64,000 bases of DNA from Chloroflexi bacterium TSY (GCA_019217005.1 JAHBNG010000019.1:95646-159645), one strand, 5' to 3'. Shown: positions 19,842-29,321, counted from the first letter of the stretch. Made by a program: numbers and translations. Notes: generated by a model from the sequence alone, not told the origin.

Positions 19842-21164
19842 ATGAGTGCTCATACAACTTATCCTTCGACATCTTATGCTTCGGAATCAAAATTCACTTC
19901 AGCAACCCGTGTTCGTAATTTTACAACGACTGTCTTCGCCGAATACACAGCGTTAGCAATTGAGTGTGATGCTGTCAATTTAGGTCAGGGCTTCCCTAAC
20001 TTTGCGGCACCTACTTTCGTCAAAGAAGCTGCTCAACAGGCGATCGCCGCAGATTTGAATCAATACACACGCTATGGTGGACATCTACGCCTCGTTCAAG
20101 CGCTAAGCCAAGTCTACAGTCCGCTTTTCCAGCGAGAACTTGATCCAATGGACGAGATCGTTGTAACAGTGGGCGCAACGGAAGGTATCTTTGCCACGAT
20201 ACAAGCCCTAATTGAACCCGGTGACGAAGTCATTTTAATTGAGCCATATTATGATAGCTATCCTGCCTCGGTCGTAATGGCGGGTGGTACACCCGTTTAT
20301 ATTCCCCTACGACCTGCCCAGTCTTCCAGCGGCACGATGACTCTCGCCAGTGATTGGATGCTCGATCCTACCGAACTCGAAGCAGCGTTCAATGAACGAA
20401 CCAGACTCATTGTGATCAATACGCCCCAAAACGCACTAGGTAAAATATTTAACCTGCAAGAGTTGACTCTGATTGCGGAATTGGTTCAAAAATATGATGC
20501 GTATGTTTTGTCGGATGAGGTCTATGAGTGGATGGTCTATCCGCGTGCACTCGAAGGGGTGCAAAAGGCGAGCCATACGACAGCGACAGCTCCTACAACT
20601 GTGCAGCATACGCGTATTGCAACTCTTCCCAATATGTGGGAACGCACGATCACACTTGGCAGTGCAGGAAAGACTTTTTCTGTAACTGGATGGAAGATTG
20701 GTTGGGCGATTGCCCAATCTCCTATTGCCCACGCAATCTTAATGGGTCATCAATGGATTCCTTTTACGGTCGCAACACCTCTCCAGGAGGCTGTAGCGGT
20801 GGGTATGGAACTTGCTGAAGAAGAAGGCTATTTCGATTGGCTTGCACACATGTATCAGACCAAGCGCGATAAGCTGTTGACTGTACTCAATCAAGTGGGA
20901 TTGACACCTGTTCTCCCCGATGGCTCTTACTTCGTTTTGGCTGATTCCGCTCAAATCGATATACCCATCGAAGCCGGAGTTCGCCGCGATGTCGCCATCT
21001 GTCGCTGGTTGACGCGTGAAATCGGCGTTGCGGCGATCCCGCCCAGTCATTTTTATTGTCCAGAACATCAACACATTACCGATAACTTGGTACGTTTCTG
21101 CTTCTGCAAGACAGACGATATGCTTGACGCAGCAGCAGAGCGGTTGCAGAAGTTAAAGAATTAA
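19842..21164 (+). CDS. Class I/II pyridoxal-phosphate aminotransferase
   Basis: Fold-type I aminotransferase, about 440 residues from this ATG (frame open to 19755). Seen: NLGQGFPNFAAP, ITVGATEGIF-like glycine turn, PYYDSYPA, INTPQNALGKIF, LSDEVYEWMVY, and the PLP lysine in GSAGKTFSVTGWKIGW, closing with VRFCFCKTDDML. The combination NxGQGFP and AGKTFSVTGWKIGW is that of the kynurenine/methionine-glutamine aminotransferase group (YbdL/KAT-like). The exact amino donor is unknown. pepA follows after 12 bases, suggesting an operon. Confidence 0.88.
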   Translation: MSAHTTYPSTSYASESKFTSATRVRNFTTTVFAEYTALAIECDAVNLGQGFPNFAAPTFVKEAAQQAIAADLNQYTRYGGHLRLVQALSQVYSPLFQRELDPMDEIVVTVGATEGIFATIQALIEPGDEVILIEPYYDSYPASVVMAGGTPVYIPLRPAQSSSGTMTLASDWMLDPTELEAAFNERTRLIVINTPQNALGKIFNLQELTLIAELVQKYDAYVLSDEVYEWMVYPRALEGVQKASHTTATAPTTVQHTRIATLPNMWERTITLGSAGKTFSVTGWKIGWAIAQSPIAHAILMGHQWIPFTVATPLQEAVAVGMELAEEEGYFDWLAHMYQTKRDKLLTVLNQVGLTPVLPDGSYFVLADSAQIDIPIEAGVRRDVAICRWLTREIGVAAIPPSHFYCPEHQHITDNLVRFCFCKTDDMLDAAAERLQKLKN

Positions 21165-21176
21165 AGGTAAAATCTT

Positions 21177-22682
21177 ATGAAACTTGTCGTCTCTCAAGGG
21201 AATATTACCCATTTCGAAACCGATTGTATTGTTGTCAACCTCTTTGAAGGAGTGACCGTTCCTGGCGGTGCTACAGGTGCTGTTGACCAGGCGTTGAACG
21301 GGGCAATCAAAAGCTTGATCACAACTGGTGATTTTACTGGTGCATCCAAGACAACTGCATTGCTCTATACCAATGGGCAACTACCAGCATCGCGTGTCTT
21401 GATTGTCGGATTAGGTAAACAAGATGATTTTGATCAGCACGTTGCGCGTCGAGCCGCAGCATTGGCAACCAAAACAATCGCCAAGTTAAAGGGCGTGAAT
21501 TCGTTTGCGACGATTGTACATGGCGCAGGAATTGCGGGGATGGATGTCGAAGTCGCAGCTCAAATGTTGGCCGAAGGTACATTGCTCGCCAGCTATCAAG
21601 CCCCCCAATATCGACGCAAACAAAATGAATCGACACCAGCGCAATGTATGGTCATCGAATTTGACGAATCAAAACTAGCCTCTGTTCAAAAAGGGATTCA
21701 GGCAGGACTCAATATTGCGCGCGGCGTTCACAGCGCACGTGATTATATTAGCGAACCGCCCAATATTCTCTATCCGATAGAGTTTGCCCGGCGTGCCCAC
21801 GCGATGGCAGAAGAGACTGGTCTTTCATTCTCTGTCCTGGATGAAAGCAAGATGCAAGAGCTCAATATGGGTATTTTATTAGCGGTCAGCCAAGGCAGCA
21901 CCCACGAAGCACAAATGATTATTCTCGAACATGCTCCCTGTGGGACAGAAAATGAGAATCCCTTAATCTTGGTTGGGAAAGGGATCACCTTTGATACAGG
22001 CGGCATTTCTTTAAAGCCGGGTGCAAATATGTGGGAAATGAAGAGCGATATGAGTGGCGCGGCGGCTGTTGTTGGTGCGATGGAGTCAATTGCTCGGCTA
22101 CAGATACAGCGTCGCGTAATTGGCATTGCCACATGTGTTGAAAATATGCCTGACGGATCTGCTTATCGTCCAGGTGATATTCTGACAGGCATCACGGGGA
22201 AAACTACCGAAATCATTAGCACGGATGCGGAAGGACGCCTCATTTTGGCGGATACGCTTGGCTACCTTGCACGATTCGATCCGTCCGGAGTCGTTGATCT
22301 TGCTACATTAACCGGCGCAATTGGTATTGCACTTGGACCACAGGCTGCAGGTCTATTTTCCAACAGCGAGGGATTACAAAAGGCATTGATGGTTGCCTCG
22401 GAAAAGAGTGGAGAGCGGCTCTGGCCAATGCCAATGTTTGACGAATATAAGGAAGCGATCAAAAGTGACATGGCCGAAGTGAAAAATAGTGGAGGACGGT
22501 TCGGCGGCGTGGCCACGAGTGCAAAATTCCTGGAGCATTTTACAGAAGGGTATCCATGGGCGCATCTAGACATTGCAGAGATGGCATGGACAAAAAGCAA
22601 CAGTGACCCACAAACACCGAAAGGTGCCGTCGGTTTTGGTGTCCGGCTGCTGGTTGATTTAGCAGAGAAATGGGGAAGTTGA
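21177..22682 (+). CDS. pepA: Leucyl aminopeptidase (M17)
   Basis: Cytosolic dizinc leucyl aminopeptidase of 501 residues. Seen: the N-terminal macro-like regulatory domain, then the catalytic C-domain with VGKGITFDTGGISLKPG (catalytic Lys, metal Asp), MKSDMSGAAAVVGAM and STDAEGRLILADTL (metal ligands D and E, bicarbonate Arg), plus GWPHLDIA-like YPWAHLDIAEMAW near the end. Also consistent with a PepA-type DNA-binding role, which is not testable here. Downstream of the aminotransferase and likely co-transcribed. Confidence 0.95.
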   Translation: MKLVVSQGNITHFETDCIVVNLFEGVTVPGGATGAVDQALNGAIKSLITTGDFTGASKTTALLYTNGQLPASRVLIVGLGKQDDFDQHVARRAAALATKTIAKLKGVNSFATIVHGAGIAGMDVEVAAQMLAEGTLLASYQAPQYRRKQNESTPAQCMVIEFDESKLASVQKGIQAGLNIARGVHSARDYISEPPNILYPIEFARRAHAMAEETGLSFSVLDESKMQELNMGILLAVSQGSTHEAQMIILEHAPCGTENENPLILVGKGITFDTGGISLKPGANMWEMKSDMSGAAAVVGAMESIARLQIQRRVIGIATCVENMPDGSAYRPGDILTGITGKTTEIISTDAEGRLILADTLGYLARFDPSGVVDLATLTGAIGIALGPQAAGLFSNSEGLQKALMVASEKSGERLWPMPMFDEYKEAIKSDMAEVKNSGGRFGGVATSAKFLEHFTEGYPWAHLDIAEMAWTKSNSDPQTPKGAVGFGVRLLVDLAEKWGS

Positions 22683-22712
22683 GGAATATAAATCAAGAAC
22701 AAGGAAGTTTTT

Positions 22713-23468
22713 ATGAATGCGAAATTTTCGCACAGGCAAGGGGGTAGGTGGCAAGATTGGATCTGGATAATAGGTGGACTTCTAGCAGGGATTGCTTTAG
22801 ATACACAAACTGCCTTCGCTACATCACTTGGTCAAGAAGAAGAGACACAGCGAATCTTACCCGTCTTGATGCCTTTATTGACGGCCTCTGTTAGTATTGA
22901 ACGCGCCATCGAAGTGATTTGGAATTATATGGAATGGATATTGCTTAATTCCAAGCGTTGGCAACCAGCTGATCTGAAAGCCGCACAATATCTTCAATTC
23001 AAAAGTGGGACGAGTATGTTGCTTGGTGTCATTTTTGGCATATTGGTGAGCAATTTTACTGGCATGCGTCTATTTTCCTATATGGGGCCTTTGGTCCCTA
23101 ATTTTCTCGAAGATGTTCCATCCTCGTGGGATACTGTTATTACTGGCATCATCATTGGGGCCGGGGCAAAGCCAGCCCATGAAATTTTAGGCATTATTAC
23201 ACAAGTCAAAAACTTTTTTAACAACGCGGCAATCAACCAACGTGAAGCCGCCGGGGCAAATTTTGCCGCGGGTGTACAGCGCTTATCTGAAAGCGAAAAA
23301 CAGATGATGGTTGATGTCCCCGGTGTTGGTCCTGCCCGTCTACCTTCTGGAGGCCCAGTTCCCATGGGAGCATCGATGCCTGAAGGCGAGGAGAGCGAAT
23401 CAGCAGAGCCAGAGCAGTCGCAAGTGGAAAAATATCGAGAGATCCTTCAGAGAGCAACTGTTATCTAA
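22713..23468 (+). CDS. Uncharacterised membrane protein
   Basis: 251 residues that I do not recognise. Seen: a signal-like hydrophobic helix at about 15-36 (WIWIIGGLLAGIALD), an amphipathic/hydrophobic segment with VSIERAIEVIWNYMEWILL, a helix at about 105-130 (SGTSMLLGVIFGILVSNFTG), and WDTVITGIIIGAGAKPAHEILG. The tail of about 65 residues is Pro/Glu rich (VPGVGPARLPSGG, EGEESESAEPEQSQ) and probably cytoplasmic and disordered. It follows pepA by 30 bases and is convergent with cofE. Confidence 0.7.
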   Translation: MNAKFSHRQGGRWQDWIWIIGGLLAGIALDTQTAFATSLGQEEETQRILPVLMPLLTASVSIERAIEVIWNYMEWILLNSKRWQPADLKAAQYLQFKSGTSMLLGVIFGILVSNFTGMRLFSYMGPLVPNFLEDVPSSWDTVITGIIIGAGAKPAHEILGIITQVKNFFNNAAINQREAAGANFAAGVQRLSESEKQMMVDVPGVGPARLPSGGPVPMGASMPEGEESESAEPEQSQVEKYREILQRATVI

Positions 23469-23490
23469 TCATATCTATACTGCGATTGTG

Positions 23491-23545
23491 ATGAAAACCG
23501 GAGTTTTCCGAAGTCCTACCAGAGAGACCAAACTCCGGTTTTCAT
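23491..23545. terminator. Probable bidirectional terminator between convergent genes
   Basis: Perfect 16-bp stem ATGAAAACCGGAGTTT / AAACTCCGGTTTTCAT with a 23-base loop, in the 89-base gap between convergent genes. The A/T-rich stem ends would give T-runs in both directions. A miniature element is the alternative. Confidence 0.55.
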
Positions 23546-23557
23546 ACAGAGCAAAGT

Positions 23558-24337
23558 TTAACGAAATGCATCCATCTCCACTGGTCGTTGAATGGCCTTG
23601 GCTGGGGCAGACGGTTGCTTTGGCAGACGATAACCACGGACAAGCACGACAGGCGTTCCTTCATTGCTTTGCCCCATCAGGAGGCTCGCCGCGGCGCACA
23701 ATTCATCGGCAATACACTCTATGCTGCCCCGTAGTTCATATCCAAATAGATCGTGCAGACCACGCTGATCCCAAAGGGGAGGGAGCCCAGCACAGCCAAT
23801 GCAGATACCTACGTTTCCGTTGCGCCAGGCGCGCCCATGGGTATCGCTAATCAGCACTGCCGGTGCATCTGAAGGATCCACATTCATCGCCAGCGCCAAG
23901 TCATGACGGATCTGTCTGGCGCTGGCATCACTGTCCTTCGGAAGCAGAAGTGCGACCTCGCCTAAAGTCGCGTCCGCTTCCGGTGCCACATTGCTGCGAT
24001 CGACTGCTGCATTGGCACAGACCCAACCATTTCGTTGTTCCACAACCAGTAGACCAGGACGAGCGCGAATGACCTCATTGCTATCATCCAAAATCACTTG
24101 AACGAGACGCGGATCTTTGTCAACGGTCTGTGCGAGCGCAATCGCTTCGTCGCTTGGTTCAACTTCTTTGAGATGGATCATTCGTCCTTCAGATTTGCTG
24201 ACCACCTTTTGGGCAATGACCAAAATATCGTCGGATTGTAGATTATTGTCCGCTTGTGCCAAACAATCGAGAATCAATTGGGAGAGAGAGTCACCCTCTT
24301 GGATAAATGGAAAATCAGGAACGGAAAAGAGATTCAT
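23558..24337 (-). CDS. cofE: Coenzyme F420-0:L-glutamate ligase
   Basis: 259 residues; GTP-dependent enzyme adding gamma-linked glutamates to F420-0. Seen: the first-domain IQEGDSLSQLI, SDDILVIAQKVVSKSEGR, the DDSNEVIRARPG segment, ICANAAVDRSNV-like VCANAAVDRSNV, LPKDSDASARQIR, VLISDTHGRAWRNGNVGICIGCAG and RGSIECIADELCAAASLLMGQ. The ATG overlaps the stop of the upstream ATPase gene (ATGA), so it is translationally coupled to that regulatory-looking gene. No other cof genes are in the window. Confidence 0.93.
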   Translation of the reverse strand: MNLFSVPDFPFIQEGDSLSQLILDCLAQADNNLQSDDILVIAQKVVSKSEGRMIHLKEVEPSDEAIALAQTVDKDPRLVQVILDDSNEVIRARPGLLVVEQRNGWVCANAAVDRSNVAPEADATLGEVALLLPKDSDASARQIRHDLALAMNVDPSDAPAVLISDTHGRAWRNGNVGICIGCAGLPPLWDQRGLHDLFGYELRGSIECIADELCAAASLLMGQSNEGTPVVLVRGYRLPKQPSAPAKAIQRPVEMDAFR

Positions 24338-25728
24338 GATATAACCACCTGACCATTTGCAATTGTTTCGGCAGGGACAAACCGGTACCCCCTCCCTCGA
24401 TCATTTTCGATCACACCAACTGCGTCGCTCGATTTATCAATCTGCAAACGCAGTCTTCGAATGGCCTCCTGTACGCGACGTGTCGATGCATCAGGCCGCC
24501 GCCAGACCTCGGCTAAAAGTTGTTCGGCCGGTATGACTGTGTTCGGGCGAGCTTCAAAATAACGCAGTAAAGCCGTTTCAATCTTCGTCAGATTCTGATA
24601 GACTTCGGCATCGCTTCCATGCTGGATCGGCTGAGGAGGTTGAGTAGCGGTCTGAGACTCGGGCAATCGAGCGGCAAGAAATTCTGCAAAAAGGGGAGAA
24701 AAAAGTTGATAGCCAGTTGAACTATAGCTCACAATGGCCTGATTGATGAGCCAGTTGATAATCGCAAACTGTTCACGTCCAATTTGTTTCATCGATAGAG
24801 GGCTGGTCAACATTTGGGTAATAACCGCTAGAACAACCTCCGATTGCAGCCGACCCGGCGGATTTTGCAATTTGCGCCAAAGAGTGACAAAAAGAAGCCG
24901 ACCATGTTCCTCTAATCTAAGACGGATCAGGGGAAAATGCTCGGCGCTGAGTGGATTATCTGGTGGTAACATTTGCTGAACCTCGGGTAGCACATCGCTC
25001 ATGCCATGTAGCAAATATGGATGGGCACCTGTAATCTCTAGTAATTCGGCACTTAACTCGCTGACTACAGGATAGACTTCAGTATACGCATCAATCCAAT
25101 TCTGGGCTGCTTCTGGTTCAATAAGCTTCACAAAGAGTTGCGTCATAACGTTGAATAGTGGCGATGCAGCCAGTTCGCGATCTAGATCGTGCAACGGTTG
25201 CTCTGTTGCGACAACTAGGGCAAGTTCTAGCGTCAACGGGCGCAATTCGTCGACTGTTTCAAGAGGAATCAGTTGTTGCTCAAACACGCTATCAAAGTTA
25301 TCAAACAGCAGAACGAGGCGATAATCCATCTGATTCAGCTGACGCGCAATCTGCAGTAGACGTCGGCCATGGGAAGTCTGTACTTCAATGAGTTCCCAAT
25401 CCAGACCAATTTTTTCCGTTTCTCGAATCTGCTGCGCAAGGTTCTGATAGACGTATCCAAGTAGATCTTGTTGCACTTCTTGCCAATCACAATCAAACTT
25501 GATGGCAACAATACGCCCTGTATCTTGATAGCGTAGAGGACGCCAATCGGCCATCTCTGGGTGATGTAGAGGTCCCATATCTGAGACGAGATGGTTGAGG
25601 ATCTGACTCTTCCCCAATAGTTTGGAACCAACCAACGAAAAACTCGCTGGTTGGGGAGCCAGAACTCCTTGGACGATCTCCTGCAATAGTCGATCTCGGC
25701 CGAAAAATCGATTTTTGATCGTCTCCAT
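24334..25728 (-). CDS. P-loop ATPase with C-terminal OmpR-type winged helix
   Basis: 464 residues, STAND-like or AAA_16-like. FFGRDRLLQEIV precedes Walker A GSKLLGKS (34-41); RLVLLFDNFDSVF near 140 is Walker B; GAHPYLL near 245 resembles the GG-x-P sensor region. After a helical and winged middle, residues about 385-455 form a trans_reg_C domain (LLAEVWRRPDASTRRVQEAIRRLR, then GRGYRFV). It would couple nucleotide state to DNA binding. AAAGGAA lies eight bases ahead of the ATG. It is 65 bases downstream of the RSH-ATPase fusion gene and overlaps cofE. Its N-terminal FFGR-plus-P-loop start resembles the ATPase half of that fusion. The function is unknown. Confidence 0.8.
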   Translation of the reverse strand: METIKNRFFGRDRLLQEIVQGVLAPQPASFSLVGSKLLGKSQILNHLVSDMGPLHHPEMADWRPLRYQDTGRIVAIKFDCDWQEVQQDLLGYVYQNLAQQIRETEKIGLDWELIEVQTSHGRRLLQIARQLNQMDYRLVLLFDNFDSVFEQQLIPLETVDELRPLTLELALVVATEQPLHDLDRELAASPLFNVMTQLFVKLIEPEAAQNWIDAYTEVYPVVSELSAELLEITGAHPYLLHGMSDVLPEVQQMLPPDNPLSAEHFPLIRLRLEEHGRLLFVTLWRKLQNPPGRLQSEVVLAVITQMLTSPLSMKQIGREQFAIINWLINQAIVSYSSTGYQLFSPLFAEFLAARLPESQTATQPPQPIQHGSDAEVYQNLTKIETALLRYFEARPNTVIPAEQLLAEVWRRPDASTRRVQEAIRRLRLQIDKSSDAVGVIENDRGRGYRFVPAETIANGQVVIS

Positions 25729-25793
25729 GATATATTCCTTTCTAGTAAAATATTTAGCCGATAGCTAACAGCTAATCGTCGATAGCCAGATCG

Positions 25794-28700
25794 TCAAGCT
25801 GATAAGCTATTGAGTGCTAGCCACTGTTGAAAAAGCAAATTGGCAAAGCGCCATGAATCTGGGGAAACCTGAATCAGTATGTCTCGTTCGCACAGCTCAT
25901 TTAATGTACTTTGCAGACGAGCTGGGGACAGACTTGGGACAACCGCTTGTAGCTGCGCTCTGGAAACCACGGGATTGGCTCGATCCCCCTCTGCTCGAGC
26001 ATCCTCTGCCACAATCGCCATCTGTGTACAAAGTGTATTTGCAACACCTCGGATCAAGTCCAAAAGGTGCGCAAAAAGGCTTTCGTCCGGCGACATAAAC
26101 TCCATACAAACCTGTTCAATATCCATCTGATCGACCTGTCGCTTATTCATTCCGCTTAGATGAGCGACGAGCTTAAAACAGAATGCCTGAATCAAAAACG
26201 GGCTCCCACCTGTTAGTGTATAAACTAGCTCAAGGGCATCCGGCGGAAATTCTAAATAGTTACGAATCGGCCACTCGATCAGGTGACGGGCATCCTTATC
26301 TTGAAGCGGGCGTAATGGCACTTTTTCACCCAATTCCATGAGGTGCCAGCTCGGATCTTCCTGCCCGCCTTGAACTCGTTCTACCATGCTATCGAAGGCT
26401 TGTTGTTGAATCACGATAATGTATTTGACATCGGGCAGAGTCGCTTGAATGAGTCCACGCCACCGTTGAAAAAAACTTTCATCCAGGCGACCTTGGAGAT
26501 AGGCATCAGTCGTGCGGCTAAATTCATCCAGCAGAAGCACAACTTTGCCCACGTTTGGATGGCTTTGTACACCCAGCAAATACTCAACGAGATGACCAAG
26601 CGGATCATGGTCAAACATTTCTCGCAGTGGTGCCCCTAATTCATCAATGCGACTATCGCTGCGCAGTTCCGTATAGACGGCATTGGCGATTTCAAAAAAT
26701 ACATCCACAGGCTCAAGCGTTCCCAGAATTTGGAAATCCAAAAAAACTGGCACAAACTCATCCTGATCTAAGAAATGATTCTTCAAATGTAAGAGAAGAG
26801 AGGTTTTGCCGACACGTTTTTGCCCCAATAACCAGATTGCCGCCACGCGTGCCCGCAACCAATCTCGAAGCAGATTTAACTCTTGTGAGCGTCCAAAAAA
26901 CATCTCTTGTTCGTGAACAGGCATACGCGAATAAGGGTTTACACCGCTCGCTTGGACAGGACGCACCAGTTCTTCACGTTCCGAAAAAGGAAGGCTAATG
27001 TGGCGTACCTCATCAACTTGGCGATTGGGCAATCTGCGCAGAGCATCTGTAATCTCGTCTAATACATCATTGCTTTCTGCTTCGACCGTAAAGCGAATAT
27101 GGGCAACACCATGCCTGGCAACTGCTTCCGAGCGATGGAGGGTGATCCGCGGCAACATTGCATAAAGCTGATCTACTGCATTCCCTAATAAACCATCTTC
27201 GTCTAGCGCTCGCATCTCAATCTGTGCCACAGCTCTCAGTTCTGGTTGTAGCCGCCATTTCAAATCAATGTTGCCCGTCGTCGCGACTTTACCTGAACCG
27301 GCCAATTTTGCACAATTCACACAATGTATTTTGAGCTTGGTCACAATCCCGTCGCGATAAGATGGTCGGCCAATGATGTCGTCGCCCGGTCTCGGACGGC
27401 AACATTGAGCCAGATTTAATTGATGAGGGCGGAGCCGCATGTCGGAGGGGATTTGTACTTGGCGGATGATTTCTTCTGCAAAGAGGGGGTGAAGAATCCG
27501 ATCGGCATCAAGACGTCCGGCGGACACTTCTGTCATGAGTTCTTCACGGGATGAGATGTTCCGCCTCTGCATCTCTTGCGTCAATGCCTGGTTGACTCTA
27601 TATTCGGGAATATTAAAGTCGTAGTGGTCTTCTAGCGTCTTTAATCGGCTATCGATCGTTTTCTGGCCATGATAAAAACCTTGCCCTTGACGCTTGAGAA
27701 ATCGATCAATGTGGGTACGTGCACGTGAAGTACGAGCAGCATTTAACCAGACGCGCGTTGGTCCCGGTGCATGGGGGTCGTGTTCCAGTTCAACCAAATC
27801 AAGGTGATGAAGGACCGTGGCCGGTTCAACAGTCTCACCATTGACATAGAAGCGACGGCATTGAGCAGCTAGCTCGCTGTGGACATGATAGGCATAGTCG
27901 ATTACGGTACATCCGCGATGAAAATGAAAAATCTGGCCGTGGGGGCTAAATACATATAACGTTTCTGGCAAAGAGCCAAGAGGTGCTGATTCGATTGCGC
28001 GGAATTTCTGCTCTGTATCGTGCCACCAAACGTTAGGCAGTTCGATTGACAGTTGCTTGCGCATTGAAAGAGCAGCGAGCCCCCAACGATTAACTTCATC
28101 CATCTGATGGGTACAAATTTGAAAGTTTACGCGAACTCGATGTGTGCCAGTTTGGATCTTGGTCGTTTTGTCCTCTAATTCCCCATCTGGTAAGACCTGT
28201 ACGGACGTTTGTAGGCCCCGATAGCCATTCACGCGGCTAACACCTATATAATCCGCAAGACTGCCCTCAATCGGTGAATAGAGGTTGTGCAACCAATAGA
28301 GAGCTCGATAGCACTCTTCTTCTGTATTGACCAATATTTCAATGTTCAGAATCTGCTGCGTATTGCTAAATGAGGGGGTGTTCAAGAGAGGATCTGTTGT
28401 GGGGCTGCCTAGAGAGTGTGGTCGTTGACGCTGGATAAAATGTATTTGAGGTAAGTGTTCCGAGAGCTGACGGACAATTGTTTCATATACCCGTTTCCCG
28501 GTTTCTCCTGACTGAAAATCTGTGTGTTTTGACCTACATCTACCTAAATGATTCAGCCAAAACTCCAGTTTTTCTCGCAATTCGCGCATGCCCAACATTT
28601 CTAGAAATGGACTGAGCACTTGGCGTCCCTCTTCGGCATATATTTTTTGTTGGGCGGCTTTCTCCTGATCTGCAGTGCAAAAACGACACCAAAGATTTGC

Positions 28701-29240
28701 TGCTGCGAGAAAGGCGATTTCTGGATCGCGATAGGCCGCAACAAAGTACCTGATCCGTTGAAGAACAAATTTCTTGCCGCGCCAACGGGTTTCTGGCTGG
28801 CTTCGTAGAATCTGTTGGTATTCCTGACAAAGATAAGCAACCTGTTCACCACAAGCTTCTTGCACAGCATCAACAGGAATCACACAATTCCATATCAGCG
28901 CATGTAGCAATCCCGCTGCTTGCAGAGATGGACTTGCCTGCCATGTTCGAAGGAGTGTTGATACGGTTTGACCATGGGCAACCATTTGAAGAGGCGTGCT
29001 GTTCTCATGCTGTGGATCTGTCGTGTCAATGAACTTTGTGGATCCTCTTTTGAAAAACCCTGTTACGGGTTCATCAGTGGACTGATTTTGCAGATTTGAG
29101 GGTGTTGAGCCAGTCACATACTGATTTATGAGGAGAGTCGCACTCAGGAAAGGATCGCTTGGCAGAGGTCCTGTTTGTTGTGCATCAGAAGTTGAGGCTT
29201 TTATTGCATCGATTATTCCTGAGCTGGTTGAGGATCCCAT
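25794..29240 (-). CDS. RelA/SpoT-like protein with degenerate catalytic domains fused to a P-loop ATPase
   Basis: 1148 residues. Domain order from this start: HD-like region about 83-230 (LLHALIWN where RSH enzymes have LLHDVVEDT; LAANLWCRF for LADRLHN); synthetase-like region about 250-420 (SLADYIGVSRVNGYRGLQTSV is kept, but the basic ATP-site segment, the catalytic Asp and the EIQIRT Glu are lost); TGS about 426-488; helical linker; zinc-finger-like CC at 613-614 with HxxxC at 639-643 (LAQCCRPRPGDDIIG); ACT about 669-750; then FFGR, Walker A GQKRVGKT (806-813), Walker B LLLDEFS (905-906), GGSPFL and a winged-helix end. It is probably a sensor and not a (p)ppGpp enzyme. AAAAAGGA before 29240 favours this ATG over the one at 29261. 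Confidence 0.85.
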   Translation of the reverse strand: MGSSTSSGIIDAIKASTSDAQQTGPLPSDPFLSATLLINQYVTGSTPSNLQNQSTDEPVTGFFKRGSTKFIDTTDPQHENSTPLQMVAHGQTVSTLLRTWQASPSLQAAGLLHALIWNCVIPVDAVQEACGEQVAYLCQEYQQILRSQPETRWRGKKFVLQRIRYFVAAYRDPEIAFLAAANLWCRFCTADQEKAAQQKIYAEEGRQVLSPFLEMLGMRELREKLEFWLNHLGRCRSKHTDFQSGETGKRVYETIVRQLSEHLPQIHFIQRQRPHSLGSPTTDPLLNTPSFSNTQQILNIEILVNTEEECYRALYWLHNLYSPIEGSLADYIGVSRVNGYRGLQTSVQVLPDGELEDKTTKIQTGTHRVRVNFQICTHQMDEVNRWGLAALSMRKQLSIELPNVWWHDTEQKFRAIESAPLGSLPETLYVFSPHGQIFHFHRGCTVIDYAYHVHSELAAQCRRFYVNGETVEPATVLHHLDLVELEHDPHAPGPTRVWLNAARTSRARTHIDRFLKRQGQGFYHGQKTIDSRLKTLEDHYDFNIPEYRVNQALTQEMQRRNISSREELMTEVSAGRLDADRILHPLFAEEIIRQVQIPSDMRLRPHQLNLAQCCRPRPGDDIIGRPSYRDGIVTKLKIHCVNCAKLAGSGKVATTGNIDLKWRLQPELRAVAQIEMRALDEDGLLGNAVDQLYAMLPRITLHRSEAVARHGVAHIRFTVEAESNDVLDEITDALRRLPNRQVDEVRHISLPFSEREELVRPVQASGVNPYSRMPVHEQEMFFGRSQELNLLRDWLRARVAAIWLLGQKRVGKTSLLLHLKNHFLDQDEFVPVFLDFQILGTLEPVDVFFEIANAVYTELRSDSRIDELGAPLREMFDHDPLGHLVEYLLGVQSHPNVGKVVLLLDEFSRTTDAYLQGRLDESFFQRWRGLIQATLPDVKYIIVIQQQAFDSMVERVQGGQEDPSWHLMELGEKVPLRPLQDKDARHLIEWPIRNYLEFPPDALELVYTLTGGSPFLIQAFCFKLVAHLSGMNKRQVDQMDIEQVCMEFMSPDESLFAHLLDLIRGVANTLCTQMAIVAEDARAEGDRANPVVSRAQLQAVVPSLSPARLQSTLNELCERDILIQVSPDSWRFANLLFQQWLALNSLSA

Positions 29241-29261
29241 TCTTATTCCTTTTTTTATCAT

Positions 29262-29291
29262 GATTTACACAAAAAACATAGAGGATGTCAA
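29262..29291 (-). promoter_or_regulatory. Possible promoter of the RSH-ATPase gene
   Basis: On the minus strand TTGACA, an 18-base spacer and TAAATC (a weak -10) end 22 bases before the chosen ATG at 29240. This would start the transcript inside the longer frame and so supports the shorter start. Confidence 0.35.
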
Positions 29292-29321
29292 AAATTTAAG
29301 GTTTGTGTGGTGGTTTGTGTG

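Noticed and set aside
25794..29240. Functional (p)ppGpp synthetase/hydrolase
   Set aside because: HD reads HA and the synthetase ATP-site and catalytic acidic residues are not found in the aligned positions.
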